Source: Acidobacteriota bacterium (GTDB lineage: Bacteria > Acidobacteriota > Blastocatellia > Pyrinomonadales > Pyrinomonadaceae). From it: 64,000 bases of DNA. Every line of letters begins with the position of its first letter. Positions within the stretch are counted from its first letter, which is position 1. A program made the translations under genes and the position numbers. The stretch spans positions 682,001-746,000 of the forward strand of contig JADJBB010000025.1 in assembly GCA_016703965.1 (NCBI GenBank). Direction: 5' to 3'. The notes beneath the pieces are model-generated. The model was not told where the DNA came from and did no database searches. It saw only the letters and a list, made by a program, of their open reading frames with translations. Of this stretch, positions 8,306-17,556 are shown piece after piece.

Positions 8306-8443
8306 GAATTTAGCCGTGGGTTATAACCCACGGACTAGTGCATCAACGTTGTGGTCGCGTCAGCGACGGCTGAATCAATTGTCGCTGACGCGACAGCGAA
8401 GATATTTCCTCATTTCCGTGGGTTGAAACCCACGGCTAAATTC
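8306..8443. repeat. Nested palindromic intergenic element
   Basis: A 138-base compound inverted repeat. The outer arms (8306-8333 and 8416-8443) each contain their own hairpin, CCGTGGGTT-N2-AACCCACGG (8314-8333 and 8416-8435), flanked by GAATTTAG / CTAAATTC. The centre holds GTCGCGTCAGCGAC (8354-8367) and its inverted copy (8381-8394). It fills most of the gap between the metallophosphoesterase and ubiD genes. Confidence 0.85.
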
Positions 8444-8466
8444 AATTGCCGCTCTACGGCAGAGAA

Positions 8467-10224
8467 TTACCGAGGAAAATATTCGTTCCACCGCGTATCG
8501 ACGAGCTTTATAATATCCTCGCGAGGCTCGACCACTTTGGGATACCACGGCTTCATGCGGGCATCGATGACGATCGGGGCTGAGTAGCCGATGTGGTTGT
8601 TCTGGACGGTTGTTTCTTTGGCATAAATATCGGTCGCCGGGTTAAATCGCGTCCACGTCGCCCAGAGGAACTTCTCGGTCGACTTCGCGTAATCGGCGTC
8701 ATCGTGGATGACGACGACCTGCCAATCGTCGAATTTGCCGGCTTTTGCGATCCTCGAAGCAAGATCTTTATCGTGCTCGTAGCTGTCGCCTTCGACGACG
8801 ATGCATCCGCCGCAGAAAACCTCTGCACGAGTGATGCCGGCGGGAATTTCGCCTTTGAATTCACGTGCGAGTTCCCTTTTGGCTTCGCCAAAGCCCATCA
8901 GGATCGCTTTGCTGCCGTGATTGATCTTGCCGCTGGCATAGTCGAGGGTGTCGAATGCCGTCTGACTAAAAATAAAAAGATCTCGATGCCACTCGGCCCG
9001 GGCGAGGATGTGTTCGAAAAGCGTTTTGAAATCGTGCAGATCCTGAGGCCGGTCGGTAAGCAGCAAGAATTTGGTCAGCGACAACTGGCCTTCGCCAAGG
9101 ATGCGGAAACCGGCGGAGAGGCCTTCACGGGCGTATCGATCTTTGACAACAGCAGCGGACAGCGAATGAAATCCCGTTTCGCCATAACTCCACAGATCCC
9201 GAACGCCAGGCATCACGAGCGGAAATAGCGGCGACAAAAGCTCCTGCAAATAATCGCCGATGAAGAAATCCTCCTGACGCGGCTTTCCAACGACGGTTGC
9301 CGGATAGATCGCATCTTTGCGGTGAAAAACAGCGTCGGCACGGAATACCGGATAATCGTGGACCAGCGAATAGTAACCGTAATGATCGCCAAACGGCCCT
9401 TCGGGACGGCGTTCGTGCGGAGCGACGAAGCCGCAGATCGCAAATTCGGCTTCCGCGATCAGGCGATGACGGTCCGGTCCGAGCGGGTTTTTGGTTGTCG
9501 CGATCTTGCCGTCATTGAGGAGTGAGGCGAGCATTAATTCGGGAATATCCTCTGGCAGCGGAGCTATGGCCGAAAGGATCATCGCCGGAGCGCCGCCAAG
9601 GAATATCGTCACAGGCAGCGATTTGTTCTGCTTTTCCGCTTCAAAATAATGAAAGCCGCCGCCTTTACCTATCTGCCAGTGAATGCCGGTCGAGCTTTTA
9701 TCGTAACGCTGGATGCGGTACATCCCGAGATTGTGCTTGCCGTTCACCGGGCTCTCGGTGTAAACGAGCGGAAGCGTGACAAAATGTCCGCCGTCTTCGT
9801 GCCAGAGCTGGAGAAGAGGCAGTTTTTCTAGATCGACGGATGATTGACGGCTTTCGAGAACCGGAGCTTTATTTACAGTCTTAGTACCGAACTTTAGAGC
9901 GGAAAAGGCAAGGTCGCGATATTCCCAGAGCTTCGCGGGTTTCGGCGGCAAAAGGTTTTCGGCAGCGTGGACGGCACGTTTTACAAATTCGAGCGGCTTA
10001 GAGCCGAATGCGAGATCGATACGCTTCTTGGTTCCAAAGAGATTTGTGACGACGGGAAACTCCGAACCTTTTACATTCGTGAACAGCAGAGCTTTCCCCT
10101 GTTCATCGATCACCCGCCGATGTATCTCGGCGATCTCGAGATATGGATCAACCTCAGCGGATATCTCGACCAGGTCATTTTCCTTTCGGAGCGAATCTAT
10201 AAATGAACGTAAGTTCTTGTGCAT
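8467..10224 (-). CDS. UbiD family (prenylated-FMN-dependent) decarboxylase
   Basis: A 585-residue UbiD-fold decarboxylase. The family needs prenylated FMN made by UbiX and acts on aromatic or alpha,beta-unsaturated acids, including 4-hydroxy-3-polyprenylbenzoate and, in some members, menaquinone (futalosine-route) intermediates. Recognisable stretches include NLGMYRIQRYD, HWQIGKGGGFHY, FGDHYGYYS and PATVVGKPRQED. The start is uncertain: I used the ATG at 10224 because MHKNLRSFIDSLRKENDLVEI aligns with usual UbiD starts. A GTG at 10251 would add nine residues. Neither has a strong ribosome binding site. No ubiX is nearby, so the pathway cannot be read from context. Confidence 0.88.
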   Translation of the reverse strand: MHKNLRSFIDSLRKENDLVEISAEVDPYLEIAEIHRRVIDEQGKALLFTNVKGSEFPVVTNLFGTKKRIDLAFGSKPLEFVKRAVHAAENLLPPKPAKLWEYRDLAFSALKFGTKTVNKAPVLESRQSSVDLEKLPLLQLWHEDGGHFVTLPLVYTESPVNGKHNLGMYRIQRYDKSSTGIHWQIGKGGGFHYFEAEKQNKSLPVTIFLGGAPAMILSAIAPLPEDIPELMLASLLNDGKIATTKNPLGPDRHRLIAEAEFAICGFVAPHERRPEGPFGDHYGYYSLVHDYPVFRADAVFHRKDAIYPATVVGKPRQEDFFIGDYLQELLSPLFPLVMPGVRDLWSYGETGFHSLSAAVVKDRYAREGLSAGFRILGEGQLSLTKFLLLTDRPQDLHDFKTLFEHILARAEWHRDLFIFSQTAFDTLDYASGKINHGSKAILMGFGEAKRELAREFKGEIPAGITRAEVFCGGCIVVEGDSYEHDKDLASRIAKAGKFDDWQVVVIHDDADYAKSTEKFLWATWTRFNPATDIYAKETTVQNNHIGYSAPIVIDARMKPWYPKVVEPREDIIKLVDTRWNEYFPR

Positions 10225-10334
10225 AAGAGCAGATATGCCCGCAAGTTCCACGGAAGAAACGAAGTTACCGACGAGAATAATCTACCAGTTTTTCGCTGTG
10301 TTCGCGTATTTCGCGGGCAATCAGTTCTACTAAT

Positions 10335-11786
10335 CTATTTGCGAAGATCGTCTTTACTTAGGTCCAGTTCATCCGCTTTGATGACCTCAACTTTGGCGGT
10401 TGGGAAACGCTTGGCCAGGTCGTCCCTGAAGATCGAGTAATCGCCAACGATTATCACATCGCCGCCCGGCAAATGCTGGGAGGCAAACGCTTTGATCTGA
10501 GCGTTCGTGATGGCATTTACATCCCGAACGTAGGTATTCAGTGTTGAACTTGGAAGTCCATAGGAATATAAGGCGGCAAGATAACCGGCAAGTCCACCAG
10601 TTGTTTCCAGATTTCGCCCGAATCCACCTGTCAGAACGGATTTGCGAGGCACAAGCTCATCTTCTCCGACGGGCGAATCGATTATCCGCTTAATTTCGGC
10701 AAGGATAAGCTCGGCAACCTCAGCCGCTGATTCATTTTTTGTTTGAACGCTCGTGCCGAAATTCGCGGAGGACGAACGCCACGCAAAATTACTTCCGGCA
10801 CCGTAACTCAGACCGCGTTTGATTCGGATCTCGTAGTTGAGCCTCGAGGAATAGCCGCCCCCAAGGACGGAGTTCAGTACCGACGCGCTATAAAATTGCG
10901 GGTTAAAACGGCCGACCGTTAAAAGCTTGTTCGCGTAGACGACGGATGCCTGACCGGATTTTGGCAGGTCAATAACGAGCATTCGACGATAAAGCGGGGC
11001 GTTACCCGTACCGATAGATGAACCGATACCGGTTCCGGTCTTAACTGCCTGCTTTTTCCAACGGCCAAAGAACCTGCTTGCAAGGGCAGTTGCCGGTACA
11101 ATATCAGTATCGCCCGTGAAAATCAGGACGGCGTCGTCGGGATGAAAGTTCGATGAATAGAAATCGGCTACGTCTTTAAGTGTGATCGATTCGATACTAG
11201 CCTTCGTGCCGCCAGCCGGATGCTCACCGTAGCTGTACTTGCTGGCGACATAATGTGCCAGGAACGACGGTTGCGTCAGGTTGTAGGTGAGGCCGTCTAG
11301 AGTTTGAGATTTGAAAAGGTCGAGTTCTTCTTGCGAGAACTTCGGGTTCAGAACAACGTCCGCGAGGATGGCCATCGCCTGCGGCACCTTGTCTGATGTG
11401 ACAGTTACAGATGCGAAAGTGTTGTTCCAGCCCGCGCCGCTGCTGATCGATCCGCCTAAAAACTCGATAGCTTCAGCGATCTGAGTTGCGGTGCGGGTCT
11501 TAGTTCCCTTTGTGAGCATTGCCGCCGTTACGTCAGCAAGGCCGGCTTTGCTTTCAGGCTCGATTGAGGCTCCACGCTTGACGACAAGTTGGATCGTAAC
11601 GATAGGTGAAGCCGTTTTTCTGATCGAACTGACGATCAATCCATTTCGGAGCTGCTTTTCCTTCGCGTCGGGGATCGCAACCGACCTCGGAACGCCCGGA
11701 GCGGGTGGTTGCTCCTGCGCGATCAAACTTACGGCGGAAAAAAGCGATACGATAATAAGGAGGAAGTGTTTTCTTACGTTCTTCAT
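10335..11786 (-). CDS. M16 family peptidase-like subunit lacking the zinc motif
   Basis: A 483-residue exported M16 (pitrilysin/processing-peptidase) homologue. A signal peptide (about residues 1-23, ending SLIAQ) is followed by two LuxS/MPP-like halves; the second contains RRMLVIDLPKSGQASV and SVLGGGYSSRLNYEIR. The zinc HxxEH of active M16 enzymes is replaced by LADVTAAML, so it is probably the non-catalytic partner. It starts one base into the stop codon of the upstream gene (TAATG), which encodes the catalytic partner. The pair resembles bacterial two-gene M16 heterodimers in which one subunit is active and the other has the substrate-binding R/Y pair. Confidence 0.9.
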   Translation of the reverse strand: MKNVRKHFLLIIVSLFSAVSLIAQEQPPAPGVPRSVAIPDAKEKQLRNGLIVSSIRKTASPIVTIQLVVKRGASIEPESKAGLADVTAAMLTKGTKTRTATQIAEAIEFLGGSISSGAGWNNTFASVTVTSDKVPQAMAILADVVLNPKFSQEELDLFKSQTLDGLTYNLTQPSFLAHYVASKYSYGEHPAGGTKASIESITLKDVADFYSSNFHPDDAVLIFTGDTDIVPATALASRFFGRWKKQAVKTGTGIGSSIGTGNAPLYRRMLVIDLPKSGQASVVYANKLLTVGRFNPQFYSASVLNSVLGGGYSSRLNYEIRIKRGLSYGAGSNFAWRSSSANFGTSVQTKNESAAEVAELILAEIKRIIDSPVGEDELVPRKSVLTGGFGRNLETTGGLAGYLAALYSYGLPSSTLNTYVRDVNAITNAQIKAFASQHLPGGDVIIVGDYSIFRDDLAKRFPTAKVEVIKADELDLSKDDLRK

Positions 11787-13129
11787 TATTTTGTACCTCC
11801 TTCGTTCGAGTAGTAGATCACGACTCGATTTGTATCGGAAAAATACTTTTTCATAACGCGTTTGATATCAGCGGCAGTGACGGCCTGAATGTTGGCAACC
11901 CACGAATTTACCGCTCTCGGATTATGTTCGTAGGCAATGCCGTCCTCTATCGCACCGGCTTTTCCATCATTGGTTTCGATATCGCGTATATTGTCAGCGA
12001 TCTGTTGATTCTTCGCCTTGGTCAATTCCTTGAGCGTCACGCCTCCGGACTGGATCCGTTTGAGCTCGGCAAGCAGTGATCTTTCAAGTTCCGCCGCAGT
12101 CTTGCCTTCGCTCGCGATCGCTGAGAAATAGAGAAGGCCGCCGTCCACTTTGTCATCGACGGTGAAGGATGCACTCTGAGCGATCTGCTGTTTATAGACT
12201 AGGCTTTGGTATAAACGTGAACTTTCGCCGCCACTCAGAATATTGGAGGCAAGCGAAAGTGCGGCGGCATCGGGGTCATCAGACCGAGGGCCGAGATAGG
12301 TTATCGCAACTGCCGGGAACGGAACATTTGGAGCTGTTTTCTCGAACCGAACTTCTTTCGTACGCGATGGCTCTTTGATAGTGACACGAGGGATCGTGGT
12401 GGCAGGTTTTGCGATCCTGCCGAGATATCTATCTGTCCATGTGTCAAATTGCTTTTGATCGAAGTCTCCAACGACGATCAGATAGGCATTGTCGGGGCGG
12501 TAGTACGTCTTGTGAAATTCCCGAGCGTCGGCAGAGGTTGCAGCATTCAACTGATCGAGATCACCGATCACCCCACGCTTGTATGGGTGAGTTGTGTACG
12601 AAAGACTGTTGATGTATTCGTAAAAACGTCCGTATGGATTTGCAAGAACGCTCTGACGGAATTCCTCTTTTACGACCTCTCGCTCGGAAGCGAAGTTGGC
12701 GTCGTCGACGTTGAGGTTCTCCATTCTCTCTGCCTCAGCCCAAAGAAGCGTTTCAAGATAGTTTGAAGGGACCACTTCATAATAATTTGTAAAATCGTCC
12801 CATGTTGAGGCATTGTTAAAGCCGCTAACGTCCTGGGTCAAGCGATCCATCTTTTCATTTGGCATGTTCTTGGTGGATTTGAACATCATGTGCTCAAACA
12901 TATGGGCAAAACCGGATTTGCCTTGCGGATCATCCTTTCCACCCACCTTGTACCAAACATGGATCGCGACTGTTGGACTGGAATTGTCCCGAAGTGAGAC
13001 TACCTTAAGTCCGTGTGCCAGCGTTCTTTCTTTGATCTCAAGCGGAGCAAACTTTACCTGGGCTTCGCCGCGCGTAGCGGTGCAAAGCATGATCGCGAAT
13101 ACAAGAAATAACAAAAAGCCTTTTTGCAT
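11786..13129 (-). CDS. Exported M16 family zinc metallopeptidase (catalytic subunit)
   Basis: A 447-residue M16B-type peptidase, exported by an N-terminal signal peptide. The inverted zinc motif HMFEH lies about 75 residues in (GFAHMFEHMMFK), with the third ligand expected in the EREVVKEEFRQ helix. Its partner gene overlaps by one base downstream. I used the ATG at 13129 (MQKGFLLF) because it opens the signal peptide; an upstream TTG at 13144 would add five residues. The family degrades small peptides in a closed chamber, in the periplasm when exported. Substrates are unknown. Confidence 0.92.
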   Translation of the reverse strand: MQKGFLLFLVFAIMLCTATRGEAQVKFAPLEIKERTLAHGLKVVSLRDNSSPTVAIHVWYKVGGKDDPQGKSGFAHMFEHMMFKSTKNMPNEKMDRLTQDVSGFNNASTWDDFTNYYEVVPSNYLETLLWAEAERMENLNVDDANFASEREVVKEEFRQSVLANPYGRFYEYINSLSYTTHPYKRGVIGDLDQLNAATSADAREFHKTYYRPDNAYLIVVGDFDQKQFDTWTDRYLGRIAKPATTIPRVTIKEPSRTKEVRFEKTAPNVPFPAVAITYLGPRSDDPDAAALSLASNILSGGESSRLYQSLVYKQQIAQSASFTVDDKVDGGLLYFSAIASEGKTAAELERSLLAELKRIQSGGVTLKELTKAKNQQIADNIRDIETNDGKAGAIEDGIAYEHNPRAVNSWVANIQAVTAADIKRVMKKYFSDTNRVVIYYSNEGGTK

Positions 13130-13174
13130 ATTTGTGCCTGCCAAAGGTTGGAACCCTAGTGCCCATACCAGCTA

Positions 13175-14023
13175 TTATTGATAATCGTAGAACCCTTTGC
13201 CGCTCTTACGCCCGAGCCATCCGGCATCGACGTACTTCTTTAGAAGCGGACATGGCCGATATTTCGGATCGCCAAGACCTTCATGGAGAACGTTGAGTAT
13301 CGCGAGGCAAACATCCAGGCCGATGAAATCTGCGAGTGTCAGCGGACCCATCGGATGATTCATGCCAAGCTTCATTATCTCATCGATAGATTCCTTTGAT
13401 GCGACGCCCTCGTGTAAAGCGAAGACTGCTTCGTTTATCATGGGCATAAGGACTCGATTCGATACGAATCCGGGATAGTCGTTGCATTCAACGGGCACTT
13501 TGCCAAGCTTCTCCGACAGATCTTTCACGATCGCATAAGTCTCATCAGATGTCGCAATTCCACGGATAACCTCAACTAGTTTCATAAGCGGAACTGGATT
13601 GAAGAAGTGCATACCGATGACCTTGTCCGGCCGTTTTGTTGCTGCCGCGATCTTAGTGATAGAGATGGATGAGGTGTTAGACGACAGGATCGTTTCGGGG
13701 GCAGTGATCCGATCGAGGTCTTCAAAGATCTTCTTCTTAACCTCAAAATTCTCGGATGCCGCCTCGACGACGAGAGTACTGGTTTTAAGATCTTCAAGTG
13801 CCGTTGTCGTTTTTATCCGTCCAAGGATGTCGGATTTTTGAGCTTCTGTCATCGTTTCTTTCTTTACGAAACGGTCGAGGCTCTTACTGATATTTGCGAC
13901 ACCCCGCTCGACGAATTCTGTCGAGATATCACACATTATCACGTCAAATCCAGCCCCAGCGGCCGTTTGAGCGATCCCGTTACCCATTGTTCCAGCCCCG
14001 ATCACACCAATTGTTTCACTCAT
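13175..14023 (-). CDS. hbd: 3-hydroxybutyryl-CoA dehydrogenase
   Basis: Interconverts 3-hydroxybutyryl-CoA and acetoacetyl-CoA with NAD(P). At 282 residues it is the stand-alone length. The N-terminal Rossmann motif is GVIGAGTMGNGIAQ (residues 6-19). SSNTSSISITKIA and GMHFFNPVPLMKLVEV carry the substrate and catalytic region (the Ser/His/Asn set of the family), followed by NDYPGFVSNRVLMP and the helical C-terminal domain with MGPLTLADFIGLDVCL. It sits near thiolase (14675-15868) and a CoA-transferase (19073-20353) on the same strand. Together these suggest C4 acyl-CoA metabolism or polyhydroxybutyrate/ketone-body turnover, although no crotonase or PHB synthase is in the window. Confidence 0.95.
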   Translation of the reverse strand: MSETIGVIGAGTMGNGIAQTAAGAGFDVIMCDISTEFVERGVANISKSLDRFVKKETMTEAQKSDILGRIKTTTALEDLKTSTLVVEAASENFEVKKKIFEDLDRITAPETILSSNTSSISITKIAAATKRPDKVIGMHFFNPVPLMKLVEVIRGIATSDETYAIVKDLSEKLGKVPVECNDYPGFVSNRVLMPMINEAVFALHEGVASKESIDEIMKLGMNHPMGPLTLADFIGLDVCLAILNVLHEGLGDPKYRPCPLLKKYVDAGWLGRKSGKGFYDYQ

Positions 14024-14101
14024 AACTTTGCTATTTCTCCGTTATTATTGCCTTTGCCTACAAACAGATAGAATAAACCACGCCTTCGATGCAAAACAAA
14101 C

Positions 14102-14130
14102 GAGCGATGAGAAATAGGTCCTCATCGCTC
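14102..14130 (-). terminator. Intrinsic terminator of the small membrane-protein gene
   Basis: Inverted repeat GAGCGATGAG (14102-14111) / CTCATCGCTC (14121-14130) with a 9-base loop. On the minus strand it is followed by a T-rich stretch (complement of GCAAAACAAAC), as expected for Rho-independent termination of the gene ending at 14155. Confidence 0.75.
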
Positions 14131-14154
14131 GCTAAAGTTTGGCTTTACTCAATG

Positions 14155-14598
14155 CTATTGCCAACTACTAGGCTGAGGGGGTTCTGGCGGGCTCTGAAAC
14201 ATCGGTTGATTCGCCCCACCCAAATAGAACCTTTTACCTTCCTCGCCAAAAAGAAACCAAAGGCCATAGACGCCAGCAGCTGTGCCAATTGGGAACGAAA
14301 GGCAAGAAATGATGCTGCCAACAATTCCCCACGTACGGGCATTTGGTTTTTCTTTCCAAAGCTTGTACCCGCCTACGATCTGTGGAACAACAAAAATGAG
14401 CGAAATTACCGCGATCAGGAGAATAACGCCGATAAAGACCGCTCCAACCATCTGTTCTTCGCCTCGTCTTCCGCCAACGACCATAGCAGATCCAATTACG
14501 GCGTAAATGATACACATCAGAAGCATTATCCCTCCCTGCAAACCGCCATGTGCCATAAGGAAGATACCGACCAGTCTATTATGTTCTTTTGCTGTCAT
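14155..14598 (-). CDS. Small polytopic membrane protein of unknown function
   Basis: A 147-residue protein with about four hydrophobic segments (roughly residues 8-35, 50-72, 85-100 and 104-117) and a proline/glutamine-rich cytoplasmic tail (MFQSPPEPPQPSSWQ). A Lys/Glu-rich loop (YKLWKEKPNARTW) separates segments three and four. I recognise no named family; the layout is like many small acidobacterial membrane proteins. It has its own terminator and lies between thiolase and hbd, but no functional link to them is evident. Confidence 0.75.
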   Translation of the reverse strand: MTAKEHNRLVGIFLMAHGGLQGGIMLLMCIIYAVIGSAMVVGGRRGEEQMVGAVFIGVILLIAVISLIFVVPQIVGGYKLWKEKPNARTWGIVGSIISCLSFPIGTAAGVYGLWFLFGEEGKRFYLGGANQPMFQSPPEPPQPSSWQ

Positions 14599-14674
14599 TT
14601 TAATTCCTCAGTACCAAACATCGTTCGTACAAATAGAAACGAGCGAAAGATAAGTTAGGTTGCAATAATCGCCG

Positions 14675-15868
14675 CTAATCGCGTTCAACCGCCAATGCTA
14701 CTGAATTGCCGCCGCCCAGGCAGAGTGCCGCGACACCGCGTTTCACTCCCCGCCGCTTCATTTCATAGAGAAGAGTCGTGAGGATCCGTCCGCCGGAATT
14801 ACCGATCGCGTGTCCAAGAGCAACGGCACCACCGTTTACGTTGACCTTGTCCATGTCAAGGCCAAGTTCCTGCATTACACCAAGGGCCTGTACCGAGAAC
14901 GCCTCGTTCAATTCAAAAAGATCGACATCCTTAATATCCCAACCAGCTTTTGCGAGTACATTCTGTACTCCTTTTACCGGGGCCATCATGATAAGTTTGG
15001 GTTCAATTCCAGAACTTGCCCAAGCGACGACCCGACCGAGCGGCTCAATTCCAAGGCTTGCGGCATTTTCCGCAGATGTTACGACAAGCGCCGATGCTCC
15101 GTCGTTTACACCAGGAGCATTTCCTGCAGTTACCGATCCACCATCTTTTTTGAAAGCCGGACGTAATTTGCCCAGACTTTCAACGGTTGTTTCCGGGCGA
15201 ACCGGCTCATCATGATCGAGAACGAAAGGATCGCCCTTTTTTTGCGGAATTTCTAACGGAACGATCTCGTCAGCGAATCTACCTGCCTGCTGAGCTTCAT
15301 ACGCTTTTCTATGCGAGTTGTAAGCGAAATCATCTTGTGCTTCACGACCGATCTGATACTTTTCAGCCACTACCTCACCCGTATTTCCCATGTGCCAGTT
15401 CTCGAAAGGGCACCACAGGCCGTCGTGGATCATAAGATCAGTCGCCGTCTGGTTTCCCATGCGAAATCCTTCACGTGCCGTCTGCAAGGCATAGGGAATG
15501 TTTGACATTGATTCCATTCCACCGGCCACTACGTACTCCGCGTCGCCCAGTTGTACTGCCTGCGAGGCAAGTGCTACGGCCCGCAAACCGGAACCGCATA
15601 CCATGTTGATCGTCAAGGCTGAAACCTCCGGCGGAAGATCAGCCTTCAACGCAGCTTGCCGTGCCGGAGCTTGGCCGATTCCCGCTTGGACGACGCAGCC
15701 CATGATGACCTCATCGATCTTGTCGGCTGAGACGCCCGAGCGCTTTACCGCTTCCTTGATCGCGATCGCTCCCAAGTCTGGAGCACTGAATCCTTTAAGA
15801 AGACCTTGAAATCTACCCGTCGGTGTCCGGGCCGCACTAATTATTACCGCTTGTTTATTTGTATTCAT
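14675..15868 (-). CDS. Acetyl-CoA C-acetyltransferase (thiolase)
   Basis: Condenses two acetyl-CoA to acetoacetyl-CoA, or runs the reverse thiolysis. The 397-residue length is typical of biosynthetic AtoB/PhaA-type enzymes. The acyl-accepting Cys91 is in NMVCGSGLRA, the catalytic His in GGAVALGHAIGNSG, and the proton-donating Cys in ALCLGGGNSVA near the C-terminus. NEAFSVQAL is the conserved substrate-pocket segment. It is upstream of hbd on the same strand, with one unrelated small gene between. A fatty-acid degradation thiolase is possible, but no fadB-like partner is present. Confidence 0.95.
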   Translation of the reverse strand: MNTNKQAVIISAARTPTGRFQGLLKGFSAPDLGAIAIKEAVKRSGVSADKIDEVIMGCVVQAGIGQAPARQAALKADLPPEVSALTINMVCGSGLRAVALASQAVQLGDAEYVVAGGMESMSNIPYALQTAREGFRMGNQTATDLMIHDGLWCPFENWHMGNTGEVVAEKYQIGREAQDDFAYNSHRKAYEAQQAGRFADEIVPLEIPQKKGDPFVLDHDEPVRPETTVESLGKLRPAFKKDGGSVTAGNAPGVNDGASALVVTSAENAASLGIEPLGRVVAWASSGIEPKLIMMAPVKGVQNVLAKAGWDIKDVDLFELNEAFSVQALGVMQELGLDMDKVNVNGGAVALGHAIGNSGGRILTTLLYEMKRRGVKRGVAALCLGGGNSVALAVERD

Positions 15869-16047
15869 GACAGCATTTTTCCTCGATATTGATCAATTAA
15901 ATAGGCTCAACAGAATATCTTACGACTTATCATCTCTGCGTTCAACGCCGCCAAAGATGCGATGGGCTAATTTGTGTTTTGGCTTCGTTTCGATTAAGTT
16001 TTGAGAGTCTCGATTACAAAACTTCTACAAAAAGGCAGGTAAAATAA

Positions 16048-17556
16048 GTGCGATCAGTTTCCATCCGCGTTCTTTTCTCGTGTTTTTCATTATATCTACT
16101 ACTGTCTGCAGTTTCTGCGCAGATTCAAGCTCAGCCTGCAGCCCAAGATCCGCTAGCTAATTTGCAGTACAGACTCGTAGGTCCATTTCGCGGCGGGCGA
16201 GTAGGGGCTGTTGAAGGAATAGCGACACAACCGAATGTCTACTATTACGGGGCTACAGGCGGCGGGATTTGGAAGACTACGGACGGTGGGGTTAATTGGT
16301 TGAACGTCTCAGACGGATTTTTCAAGACCGGTTCGGTTGGAGCGATCGATGCGGCTGATTCGAATCCGAGTATTGTTTACGTCGGCATGGGAGAAGAAAC
16401 CGTTCGAGGAAATGTTTCGAGTGGGGACGGAGTTTACAAATCGCTCGATGGAGGCAAAACGTGGAAAAACATTGGCCTCGGCGATACTCAGCAGATATCG
16501 CGGGTTCGCGTTCATCCGAATGATCCTAATCTCGTCTACGTCTCAGCCCTCGGACACCTGTGGGGCAAGAATGAACAGCGGGGAATCTTTCGCAGTAAAG
16601 ATGGCGGTAAGACATGGGAAAAGATCCTCTACCGAAATTCAGAGACCGGCGCATCCGATCTTGTCCTTGATCCGTCGAATCCCAGCACGATCTATGCCGC
16701 TTTCTGGCAGATAGGCCGTAAGCCGTGGCGAATGGACAGCGGCGGCGATGGCAGCGGCCTTTTTAAGTCGACCGATGGTGGCGACACCTGGACGGAAATA
16801 TCAAGAAACCGAGGCCTGCCGTCTGGAGTTCTAGGTAAGATCGGCGTGACTGTGTCACCACTCAATTCGAACCGTATTTGGGCGATAGTCGAGGCAAAGG
16901 ACGGTGGTTTGTACCGCTCCGATGATGCTGGCCAAACCTGGCAGCGGGTTAGTGAAAATCCGAATATTCGTCAGCGTCCATGGTACTACAATCGAATATA
17001 TGCCGACACGGCAAGCGAAAACACGGTTTATGTTCTCAATGTTCAGTTTCACAAATCCATCGATGGTGGGCGAACGTTTACTACGATCGGTACGCCGCAC
17101 GGGGATAATCATGACCTGTGGATTAATCCTAAGGATGCAAATCGGATGATCAACGGAAACGACGGCGGCTCGAATGTCACAACCGACGGCGGCGTGACAT
17201 GGACGGAACAAGATCAGCCGACGGCACAATTTTACCGGGTAATCACCGATAATGATTTTCCCTACAACATTTATGGCGCTCAACAGGATAACTCAACGGT
17301 CAGAATCGCATCCCGTTCCGACAGCGGCGCGATCACTGCGAATGATTGGTATGCGGTCGGCGGCGGAGAATCGGGCTGGATCGCACCTCATCCTGAGAAC
17401 TCGGAGATCGTTTTTGCAGGTAGTTATGACGGCCTTTTGACCCGTTTCAATAAGAAGACCGGTCAGGAACGGAATGTCGATGTCTATCCGGATAACCCCA
17501 TGGGCTCAGGAGCGGTTATTTCGGTACGATCTTCACGATCGACGAGTCACCATTGA
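16048..17556 (+). CDS. Exported VPS10/BNR-repeat beta-propeller protein, N-terminal piece of a broken gene
   Basis: Begins with GTG after an AGGCAGGT ribosome binding site. A signal peptide (~residues 1-27) is followed by sortilin/BNR repeats with Asp-box-like motifs: TTDGGVNW, SLDGGKTW, SKDGGKTW, STDGGDTW, SDDAGQTW, SIDGGRTF, TTDGGVTW. Such proteins form multi-bladed propellers and are abundant as secreted or cell-surface proteins in Acidobacteriota. Sense sequence runs to NPMGSGA, then turns into an unrelated 13-residue tail ending at 17556. The homologous sequence resumes in another frame (FGTIFTIDES) from about 17519. In relatives I recall, about 55-65 residues lie between these points, so an internal deletion plus frameshift has occurred. 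Confidence 0.85.
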   Translation: MRSVSIRVLFSCFSLYLLLSAVSAQIQAQPAAQDPLANLQYRLVGPFRGGRVGAVEGIATQPNVYYYGATGGGIWKTTDGGVNWLNVSDGFFKTGSVGAIDAADSNPSIVYVGMGEETVRGNVSSGDGVYKSLDGGKTWKNIGLGDTQQISRVRVHPNDPNLVYVSALGHLWGKNEQRGIFRSKDGGKTWEKILYRNSETGASDLVLDPSNPSTIYAAFWQIGRKPWRMDSGGDGSGLFKSTDGGDTWTEISRNRGLPSGVLGKIGVTVSPLNSNRIWAIVEAKDGGLYRSDDAGQTWQRVSENPNIRQRPWYYNRIYADTASENTVYVLNVQFHKSIDGGRTFTTIGTPHGDNHDLWINPKDANRMINGNDGGSNVTTDGGVTWTEQDQPTAQFYRVITDNDFPYNIYGAQQDNSTVRIASRSDSGAITANDWYAVGGGESGWIAPHPENSEIVFAGSYDGLLTRFNKKTGQERNVDVYPDNPMGSGAVISVRSSRSTSHH

